A DNA stretch of 64,000 nt, from assembly GCF_008728195.1 (NCBI RefSeq), contig NZ_CP031598.1, forward strand, positions 3,782,001 through 3,846,000, read 5' to 3'. The stretch comes from Roseovarius indicus. Its GTDB lineage: Bacteria; Pseudomonadota; Alphaproteobacteria; Rhodobacterales; Rhodobacteraceae. Both the position numbers and the translations under genes were made by a program. Positions 16,259 through 22,822 of this stretch are shown in pieces; the first letter of the stretch is position 1; each line of letters starts with the position of its first letter. The notes below the pieces were generated by a model. It searched no databases, was not told the DNA's origin, and worked only from the letters and a program-made list of their open reading frames with translations.

Positions 16259-17011
16259 TCAGAGCGTCAGCAGCCCCCGCAGCACCGCCAGCGCCAGCGT
16301 CTCGTCACGCGAGCCCGCACGCATCTTGCCCGACGCGCTGGCGATCACCCGCAGCACGTCGGCCTCGCTCAGCCCGACCCGTTCGGCGATGTCGTCCTCG
16401 GTCATGCCCTGGGCAAGCCGCGACAGGATTTCGGTCTCGCGCGGGTCGAGCAGCTGCCAGGAGGTGCCGAAGGCCCGGCCATCGGGCGTGCCCGCCCCCG
16501 GCGGCTCCATCCGGCAGGACAGCATCGCCGCCACCGCCGAGAAGGCCCGGTCGGTGCCGGGGCCGAACAGGTGCGTCGGGTCATCCTCGCAGCCCAGCAC
16601 CAGGCACTTGTTCTCGGTGCCCTGCGTCCAGCTGTGGGTGATCATGTAGCGGTAGCCATAGCCCATCATGCTGCCATGCAGCTGACGATAGCGGCTTCCC
16701 GGGGGGCCGAGCCTTTGCTGGAATTCCACGTCGTAGAGGCGCGGCGGCTCGCCCGCCATCGAGGCCTTGAGCAGCGGGTCGACCTCGTGCAGCGCGTCGC
16801 CCGCGTATTCCTCGAGCCAGGCGGGGTTCATGGTGCTGCGCATCCAGGCGATCGAGCCGGTGCCGGTCAGGAAGACACCGGCGTTGACCGACTTGGCCCG
16901 CAGCCGGGTGGCCACCGCGCTGATCGCCTCCCAGGCCGCGTCGGCATCGCGGGCCTCGGCCAGCTTGTCGGCCGTGTCGATCAACAGGTTCGCAAAGCGC
17001 GTCGTCACCAT
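16259..17011 (-). CDS. LuxR-type regulator with autoinducer-binding-like domain
   Basis: A 250-aa transcription regulator. Residues about 20-165 fit the autoinducer-binding fold, including W56, Y69, D77 and the segment MITHSW. The C-terminal 60 residues form a helix-turn-helix of the LuxR type (LDPRETEILSRLAQGMTEDD). There is no luxI gene nearby, so it is a solo regulator that may answer to a host or neighbour signal. The final recognition helix is less canonical than usual. Confidence 0.75.
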   Translation of the reverse strand: MVTTRFANLLIDTADKLAEARDADAAWEAISAVATRLRAKSVNAGVFLTGTGSIAWMRSTMNPAWLEEYAGDALHEVDPLLKASMAGEPPRLYDVEFQQRLGPPGSRYRQLHGSMMGYGYRYMITHSWTQGTENKCLVLGCEDDPTHLFGPGTDRAFSAVAAMLSCRMEPPGAGTPDGRAFGTSWQLLDPRETEILSRLAQGMTEDDIAERVGLSEADVLRVIASASGKMRAGSRDETLALAVLRGLLTL

Positions 17012-17239
17012 TCACGTCTTCAAATCACTTGCGGCGCCCGGAACAAGGGGCCGCGTGCCCTTTGCGTCACTCTAAAGGCCCGGTGCGCGGTTGTGCAATG
17101 CCCCGGCTCCGGGGGGTGCGGCGCGTCTGCATGTCGGGGCACAGGACCGGGGGGCGGCCCGATCGTCGGGAGCGGGCGACGCCGGGCAGGACGTGCAGCT
17201 TTTCGAGCGGCCCCGCCGGGGCCGCTGAAACGCGCGCCG

Positions 17240-17500
17240 TCAGGCCATGCCCAGCGCTTCCTTGTACATCTCGAGCACCGCCTCTTCCTCGGCGATGTCG
17301 TCCTTGTCGCGCTTGCGCAGGGCGATCACCTTGCGCATGACCTTGGTGTCGTAGCCCCGCGCCTTGGCCTCGGCCATCACCTCTTTCTGCTGGTCGGCAA
17401 GGTCTTTCTTCTCGATCTCCAGACGCTCGAACCGCTCGATGAACTGGCGAAGCTCGTCAGCGGTCACACGGTAGCTGGCATCGGTATTCACGTCGGTCAT
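17240..17500 (-). CDS. gapR: GapR-family nucleoid-associated protein (DUF2312)
   Basis: An 86-aa protein with the pattern of the DUF2312 family: TADELRQFIERFERLE, a long coiled coil, then GYDTKVMRKVIALRK and a short acidic C-terminus. Caulobacter GapR, of this family, clamps overtwisted DNA ahead of replication and helps topoisomerases. The start is set by GGAGAGGA before ATG 17500. The open extension upstream is proline/arginine-rich and is rejected. Confidence 0.88.
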   Translation of the reverse strand: MTDVNTDASYRVTADELRQFIERFERLEIEKKDLADQQKEVMAEAKARGYDTKVMRKVIALRKRDKDDIAEEEAVLEMYKEALGMA

Positions 17501-17649
17501 GGCATCCTCTCCGCTTGGGCCGGGCCCTTTTCCTAATGGCGGGGCGAGGACCCTGCAAGGGCCAACCGCGCGCCCCGCGGCTTGCGCGCGGGGCGCGGGT
17601 GCGCTAGGCGGCACACTGCCCATGGATGAACCGCGAAAGGAGCGTGCCG

Positions 17650-17865
17650 ATGGACGTGCTGATCTGGATTGGAGCCGGCGTTTCGGTGGCCGGGCTTGCG
17701 GGGCTCGTCTGGTGCATCCTGCGGATCCTGAAGGCGCGGAAGGCCGGCCTGAGCGACGAAGAGCTGCGGGCCGAGTTGCAGAAGGTGGTGCCGATGAACA
17801 CCGGCGCCCTGCTGCTGTCGGTGCTGGGGCTGATGATCGTGGTGATGGGCATCGCCCTCGGCTAG
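17650..17865 (+). CDS. Small two-pass membrane protein (71 aa)
   Basis: The protein MDVLIWIGAGVSVAG has two hydrophobic segments (about 3-23 and 49-70) joined by a charged helix KARKAGLSDEELRAEL. An AAAGGAG site lies 7 nt before the ATG at 17650, which I prefer to the in-frame ATG at 17626. It stands alone; function unknown. Confidence 0.65.
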   Translation: MDVLIWIGAGVSVAGLAGLVWCILRILKARKAGLSDEELRAELQKVVPMNTGALLLSVLGLMIVVMGIALG

Positions 17866-17875
17866 GCCGCGCCGG

Positions 17876-19939
17876 TCAGAAGAAGCTGCGCCCGTTCTTG
17901 ACCATCTCGTCGAGCAGCGAGGTCGGAGACCAGAGCGCGGGGGCAACCTCGCGCAGGGGGCGCATCGCCCGCACGAGCCCGAGCAGGCCGCGAATGTCCG
18001 ACTGCAGCAAGGGCCCGCCGCTTGAGCGTGCCATCCCGAAGCCGCGCACCATCACGAGATCGGGGTCGGAGCGGCGCTGAACCGCGCGGGTCTCGATCAG
18101 GCGGGCGGCCTCGTTCACCAGGGCGGCGTGAAGCGCGACCGCCGGGTCGGTGCCGGGCCATGCGACAGCCTGCGCGGCCTGCGCCTCGCGCCATCCGGCG
18201 ACCCAGTCGGCCAGCCCGGCGTCGGGCTCGAGCGACTGCCCGGCGGGCACGTGGAAGGCCAGCGCGCGGGCCGGGTCGGCGCCCACATCGATGATCCGGT
18301 CGGACAGGATGCGCAGCGGGGCGGGCGAGATCTGCCGCGCCTCGAAGATGCGCCGCATCCGGGCCAGCGTGCTCTGGGCGCCCAGCTCGTCGATCAGGCG
18401 GAACGGGCCGTGGCCCAGGCCCAGCCCGCGCGCCGCCGCGTCGATCTGCCCCGCCGGCACGCCGCCCGCCAGCATCACCAGCGCCGCCCCGAAAAGCGCC
18501 GCGCCCATCACGTCGCTCAGGAACCCCGTCGCCTCCGACGACAGCAGGACCGAGCGGCCGTTATTCGAAAACGCGCGATGCACCCCCGCGGCCAGCCCGG
18601 CCGGGGTGTCGGGGGGCGTGGCCACCTCAACGAGCCGCGCCGCCGGCCCGCCCAGCGGCAGGCGCAGACGCACCAGCCGCCCCTCGGCGCCGGTGCTGCT
18701 GGCGCGAGCCGCCGCGCTGGTATCGTCATCGAGCAGCGCCCACACCGCCGGTTGCCCCGGCCCCACCGGCCGGTCGAAGGACAGGGCGCCGAGGTCGAGC
18801 ACCAGGTCCACCGCGCCAAGCCCGTCGGGCGTCTCAAGCACCGAGAGGCGCGCCAGCCGCCGGTCGCGCGTCGCTTCCGCCAGCTTGCCCGACCGGACGG
18901 CGTGATCGAGCCCGGCCTGCACCTCGTCGATCACCTCTGCGGCCTTATCGGTTCCGCCGGTGAAGACCTGCACCGCCAGGCCCGCCGACAGGCAGACCAG
19001 CGCCAGCCCGGCAAGGCGCGGGCCCGTGCCGACAAGCGCCGCCGTGCGGAGCTGCGGCGCCGTCTCGGCCAGCTGTTTCGGCAGGGCCGCCGCCCGCCGC
19101 TCGGCGGTGAAGACATGCCGGATGCCGCGTGCCTCGGGGCGCGCCAGGCGCTCGGCGAAACGCTCCTGTTCGAAGATCAGGCCCTGCTCGAACGGCAGAA
19201 GCTGCGCCGCCTCGACACAGGCCAGGATGTCGGCCTCGGCCGAGCCGTCGTCGCGTATCCGCGCGGCAGCGGCGGCGATGGCCGACTGGTAGGCCCGCGC
19301 ATCGGCAAGCCCCTTCTGGCGGTCGCGCGTGCGGCGCCAGGTGCCGCGGTCGGAGAGGCCGCGGGCCAGCACGACGGCAGCATCGAGCGGGGCGGCGTCG
19401 ACAATGCGGTCGAAGACGGGGGCGAGCCGCGCGTCGGTCACCTCGACCGCGCGGCCCGAGAGCATCAGCTCGAGCGCGGCCTGCGCGCCGACCAGCCGCG
19501 GCAGCCGCTGGGTGGCGCCGCCGCCGGGCACCATCGAGAGCGTCACCTCGGGCAGCGAAACCCGCGTGCCCCGCTGCGCCACGCGGCCATGGGCCGCGAG
19601 CGCCAGTTCGAACCCCGCGCCGAAAGCCGAGCCATGCAGGGCCACGACCACGGGTTTCGAGGCGTCTTCAATCGTTGTGCAAAGCTCACCGAGGGGCGGG
19701 TCGGCGGGGGCGGCGCTGAACTCGCCCAGGTCGATCCCGGCCGAGAAGCCGGCCCCCGCCCCGTTGAGCACGATGGCACGGATGGCCGGGTCGTCACAGG
19801 CGGCGTGCAGGCTTTCGATCAGCGCGGCGCGCAGCCCCGGCACGAGGGCGTTGCCCGGCGGGCGGTCGAGCGTGAGCACGGCGACGCCGTCCTGCACCCC
19901 CTGCTGCACCTGCTGCGTCACGCGAAACCCCGCCTTCAC
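17876..19939 (-). CDS. FadJ/FadB-type enoyl-CoA hydratase/3-hydroxyacyl-CoA dehydrogenase with degenerate second half
   Basis: A 687-aa two-domain beta-oxidation protein. The N-terminal crotonase domain is well kept: oxyanion loop GAGFSAGID, the glutamate in HGSAFGAGFELALA and a second in LPEVTLSMVPGGG. In the dehydrogenase half the nucleotide-binding loop reads VGTGPRLAG, not GxGxxG, and the histidine expected in the HFFSP-like motif is absent (LRLPLGGPAARLVEV). The C-terminal GPFRLIDELG helix is present. I infer an active hydratase/isomerase with a non-catalytic or altered dehydrogenase part. Confidence 0.8.
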   Translation of the reverse strand: MKAGFRVTQQVQQGVQDGVAVLTLDRPPGNALVPGLRAALIESLHAACDDPAIRAIVLNGAGAGFSAGIDLGEFSAAPADPPLGELCTTIEDASKPVVVALHGSAFGAGFELALAAHGRVAQRGTRVSLPEVTLSMVPGGGATQRLPRLVGAQAALELMLSGRAVEVTDARLAPVFDRIVDAAPLDAAVVLARGLSDRGTWRRTRDRQKGLADARAYQSAIAAAAARIRDDGSAEADILACVEAAQLLPFEQGLIFEQERFAERLARPEARGIRHVFTAERRAAALPKQLAETAPQLRTAALVGTGPRLAGLALVCLSAGLAVQVFTGGTDKAAEVIDEVQAGLDHAVRSGKLAEATRDRRLARLSVLETPDGLGAVDLVLDLGALSFDRPVGPGQPAVWALLDDDTSAAARASSTGAEGRLVRLRLPLGGPAARLVEVATPPDTPAGLAAGVHRAFSNNGRSVLLSSEATGFLSDVMGAALFGAALVMLAGGVPAGQIDAAARGLGLGHGPFRLIDELGAQSTLARMRRIFEARQISPAPLRILSDRIIDVGADPARALAFHVPAGQSLEPDAGLADWVAGWREAQAAQAVAWPGTDPAVALHAALVNEAARLIETRAVQRRSDPDLVMVRGFGMARSSGGPLLQSDIRGLLGLVRAMRPLREVAPALWSPTSLLDEMVKNGRSFF

Positions 19940-20012
19940 CCCGGTTCATTCCAGCGCGATTAGACCGGACAAACCCGGCCCTTGCAAGGATTGCGCGTCT
20001 CGCGCCCGCCGA

Positions 20013-20222
20013 TCAGACGGGCAAGTTGTCGAACTGCGCCTCGATCGCATCCGCGGTCAGATCTTCGTGCAGGTCGCGGATGCCGGCCGGAACCTCTTGG
20101 CCGGCCTCGTGCATGCGCCCGATCAGCTCGTTCAGCTTCGGCAGGAACTTCTGCCGGCTCTCGGGCTCGGTCTCGAGAATGCGGTCATGCAGGCGGTTCA
20201 GGTCTTCGGTCAGCGGTGTCAT
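20013..20222 (-). CDS. Small helical protein (69 aa)
   Basis: An acidic 69-aa protein beginning MTPLTEDLNRLHDRI with no membrane segment and a largely helical composition. A GGGAGG lies 7 nt before ATG 20222; the frame opens farther up but without a site. It lies in tandem with the DksA/TraR-type gene. Function unknown. Confidence 0.6.
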   Translation of the reverse strand: MTPLTEDLNRLHDRILETEPESRQKFLPKLNELIGRMHEAGQEVPAGIRDLHEDLTADAIEAQFDNLPV

Positions 20223-20308
20223 CGTCGTCCTCCCATCGGTTTCGAAATCTGTCAGGCTCACCTCTTGTGCCACTGGGAAAACCGCACCCGCCCCGGGGTG
20301 CGGTGCAT

Positions 20309-20632
20309 TCAGGCGCCGGCCGCGCAGGTGCGGCAGAGCGGCGTGTCGGGCAGCGTTTCAAGCCGCGCCTCGGCGATCTCCTCGCCGCAGCGCACGCATT
20401 CGCCGTAGGTGCCGTCGCGCATCCGTTGCAGGGCGGCGCGGATACGGGCGATCTCGGCCTCGCCGCTATGGCCCAGCTGTTCGAGGACTTCGTCGCCCTC
20501 GCGCTCGACGGCGTTTTCTTCCCAATCCTTGGAATGGGGCTCGTCGAGCTCGGTTTCGATATGGTGCAGCCGGCTGTCAAGTTCGCCGAGGCGATCAAGC
20601 AGCGCCTTGCGGTACAGGGTCGTGTCGCGCAT
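20309..20632 (-). CDS. TraR/DksA-family zinc-finger protein
   Basis: A 107-aa protein with a coiled-coil N-terminus (about 5-65) and a four-cysteine zinc finger CVRCGEEI/CRTCA. Family members bind the secondary channel of RNA polymerase and adjust transcription in stress. The acidic tip of full DksA (two aspartates at the coiled-coil end) is not obvious, so it may be a short DksA variant. A clear CGGAGG precedes the ATG. It is divergent from the persulfide-dioxygenase-type gene across a region with an FNR-like box. Confidence 0.85.
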   Translation of the reverse strand: MRDTTLYRKALLDRLGELDSRLHHIETELDEPHSKDWEENAVEREGDEVLEQLGHSGEAEIARIRAALQRMRDGTYGECVRCGEEIAEARLETLPDTPLCRTCAAGA

Positions 20633-20683
20633 GTTTATCCTCCGTTAACTGGCGTACCCTGTCACGGCATGTCGTGATCGTCC

Positions 20684-20697
20684 TTGACCCACGTCAA
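20684..20697. promoter_or_regulatory. FNR/CRP-type box (TTGAC-N4-GTCAA)
   Basis: TTGACCCACGTCAA is a perfect inverted repeat with the TTGA-N6-TCAA spacing of FnrL/Dnr-type sites in Rhodobacteraceae. It lies 52 bp before the DksA-like start and 60 bp before the hydrolase start and could serve either. Binding is inferred. Confidence 0.6.
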
Positions 20698-20711
20698 CCC
20701 CCGCGATTGAA

Positions 20712-20735
20712 ACATATGCAACAGACTGTATATGT
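20712..20735. promoter_or_regulatory. Inverted repeat ACATAT-N12-ATATGT
   Basis: Two perfect 6-bp arms separated by 12 bp lie 22 bp before the hydrolase ATG, at the expected promoter. Persulfide-sensing ArsR proteins (BigR/SqrR) bind AT-rich dyads before such genes, and an SqrR-like gene is at 52073. The link is an inference. Confidence 0.45.
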
Positions 20736-20756
20736 CGTACCGAAAGGGAGACCCAG

Positions 20757-21620
20757 ATGTCACCGGATATTACCGCATTTTTCGACGATGCGACCAACAC
20801 TATCTCATACGTTGTGCGCGATCCCGCCGGGAGTGCCTGCGCAATCATCGATTCCGTGCTGGATTTCGATTATTCCTCGGGCAGAACCGACACGGCCTCG
20901 GCCGACCGGATCATCGCCCATGTCACGGCCGAGGGGCTCGACGTGCAGTGGCTGCTGGAAACCCATGTGCATGCCGACCACCTGTCGGCCGCGCCCTACC
21001 TGCAGGAGAAGCTGGGCGGCAAGATCGGCATCGGCGACAAGATCCGCGTGGTGCAGGACACCTTCGGCAAGGTCTTCAACGAGGGCACCGAGTTTCAGCG
21101 CGACGGCTCGCAGTTCGACCGGCTCTTCGTCGAGGGCGACAGCTTTCACATCGGCCAACTGCGCGGCGACGTGCTGCACACGCCGGGGCATACGCCCGCC
21201 TGCCTGACCTACGTGATCGGCGACGCGGCCTTCGTGGGCGATACGCTCTTCATGCCCGATTTCGGCACCGCGCGCTGCGACTTTCCGGGCGGGTCGTCGG
21301 AGACGCTTTTCGCCTCGATCCAGAAGATCCTCGCCCTGCCGGACGCCACGCGCATCTTCGTGGGCCATGACTACAAGGCGCCGGGGCGCGACGAGTATGC
21401 CTGGGAAAGCACGGTGGGCGAGCAGAAGGCGAAGAACGTGCATGTGGGCGCGGGCCGTGACCGCGACAGTTTCGTCAAGATGCGCGACGAGCGCGATGCG
21501 ACGCTGGCCATGCCCAAGCTGATCATCCCGTCATTGCAGGTGAACATGCGCGCGGGGCGGATGCCGCCGGCGGACGAGCAGGGCGACGTGTTCCTGAAGG
21601 TGCCGGTCAACAAGCTCTGA
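20757..21620 (+). CDS. MBL-fold hydrolase, persulfide dioxygenase type (Blh-like)
   Basis: A 287-aa metallo-beta-lactamase-fold enzyme. The metal motif THVHADHL lies near residues 68-75, followed by HTPGHTPACL, VGDTLFMPDFG and FVGHDY. That set, together with the pattern MPDFGTARCDF, matches ETHE1/Blh-type persulfide dioxygenases, which oxidise glutathione persulfide using one iron. An AAGGGAG site precedes the ATG. Upstream lie an FNR-like box and a dyad. Its likely role is sulfide or persulfide detoxification. Confidence 0.8.
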   Translation: MSPDITAFFDDATNTISYVVRDPAGSACAIIDSVLDFDYSSGRTDTASADRIIAHVTAEGLDVQWLLETHVHADHLSAAPYLQEKLGGKIGIGDKIRVVQDTFGKVFNEGTEFQRDGSQFDRLFVEGDSFHIGQLRGDVLHTPGHTPACLTYVIGDAAFVGDTLFMPDFGTARCDFPGGSSETLFASIQKILALPDATRIFVGHDYKAPGRDEYAWESTVGEQKAKNVHVGAGRDRDSFVKMRDERDATLAMPKLIIPSLQVNMRAGRMPPADEQGDVFLKVPVNKL

Positions 21621-22739
21621 TCATTCCAGGTCGGCCAGCGCCGGCAAATCCGAAAGCCCGCCTGCGCCGGGCAGGTCGGGCAGATCGGGCAGTGCGCCTA
21701 TCTCGGCCGAGGGCAGGTCCTGCAACCCGGTCAGGGTCGGCGGGTCGGTTGACGAGAGGCTGGCGAGGTCGGGGAACTCCGGTGCGCCGCCCGGATCGGG
21801 CAGCGGCATATCCGGCAGGTCGGGCGTGGCCTGTGCCCGGGCGCCCGGGGCCTGCGGGGCGTCGTCGCCCCCTGCCCCGTTGAGCCGCACCGCCCGCATG
21901 CCGTTCATCTGGCCCAGCCGCACCTGTGCCGCGACGTGACCCGAGGCCGCCACAAGCTCGGTCTTGCCGATGGCCGAAGCCCTGACCGGCAGCCGCATGC
22001 CCGGCTTCAGCGCGCAGACCTCGGCCAGCGACAGCTGCACCCGGTCGAGCACCGCGTCGAGCGTCACCGGCACCTGCATCGCCAGGTCGCCAAGGTAGAA
22101 ATCGGCAGCCTCGCCCGCCTCGCCCGCGCCCGGCTCGGGCCGGGCCAGCACGGATGCCGGCAGGATCAGGGTCAGGATGCCGGTCTTGGCGCCGCCGCCG
22201 ATATCGACCGTCATGCGGAACAGCTCGAAATCCGCGGCCTCGAGCGCCAGCAGCAGACCGCGCGCATCGCCGACCCGGTCGCCATAGCGGAACGCGATCG
22301 GCCGGTGGCCCGGCGCGGCCTCGTCCAGCTTCTCGTCGAAGCCGGCCAGCATGGCGTCGACCAGCGGCGCGGCGATGGCGGCGTCGGTGCCGGTCATGGG
22401 CCGGTCTGCCGCGGCGCCCGGGCGCACGCGGCCGGTGGTCTGCACCTCGACCAGCGCCTGCGCGAATTGCAGGTCGAGCAGCGCCGCGCCCCGCGCGCCG
22501 CCCTGCCCGTCAAGCAGCAGGATCAGGTCGTCCTTGCCCGCCTCCTCCTTCAGCTGGGCATGGGTGAGGCGGCGTTGTTCCAGCGTGGCCACCGTCAGCT
22601 CGAGGCTGAACAGCCGGTCGCCGCATTTCTCGAGCGACAGGCGCAGGGCCTTCGACGGCGACATCGCCCGCGCGTCGAAATCCTCGCGCGCGCTCAGCGC
22701 CTTTCGGTGAATGACCGACTTTCTTTCCTCGCTCGACAT
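21621..22739 (-). CDS. FliM/SpoA-domain protein with low-complexity tail
   Basis: A 372-aa protein. Residues about 30-210 resemble the middle domain of flagellar switch protein FliM, and about 215-300 form a SpoA (FliN/FliM C-terminal) domain: LGDLAMQVPVTLDAVLDRVQ, then LKPGMRLPVRAS. The last ~65 residues are a proline/aspartate/leucine tail with repeats such as PDLPDLP. No other flagellar gene is near. The frame is open upstream into the sensor gene, but the sensible start is ATG 22739. It may be a distant flagellar switch part or a separate SpoA protein. Confidence 0.7.
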   Translation of the reverse strand: MSSEERKSVIHRKALSAREDFDARAMSPSKALRLSLEKCGDRLFSLELTVATLEQRRLTHAQLKEEAGKDDLILLLDGQGGARGAALLDLQFAQALVEVQTTGRVRPGAAADRPMTGTDAAIAAPLVDAMLAGFDEKLDEAAPGHRPIAFRYGDRVGDARGLLLALEAADFELFRMTVDIGGGAKTGILTLILPASVLARPEPGAGEAGEAADFYLGDLAMQVPVTLDAVLDRVQLSLAEVCALKPGMRLPVRASAIGKTELVAASGHVAAQVRLGQMNGMRAVRLNGAGGDDAPQAPGARAQATPDLPDMPLPDPGGAPEFPDLASLSSTDPPTLTGLQDLPSAEIGALPDLPDLPGAGGLSDLPALADLE

Positions 22740-22822
22740 CTCTTCCGCCGCAGTCCGGGCCCGCAATGGCCACGGGGGGCACTCTAGCCGCCGCATCCTT
22801 ACCATGACGTTTACGAAACCGC

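Noticed and set aside
18128..19963. 611-codon open frame on the plus strand
   Set aside because: It is antisense to the FadJ-like gene and has no recognisable domain; composition is arginine/alanine-rich.
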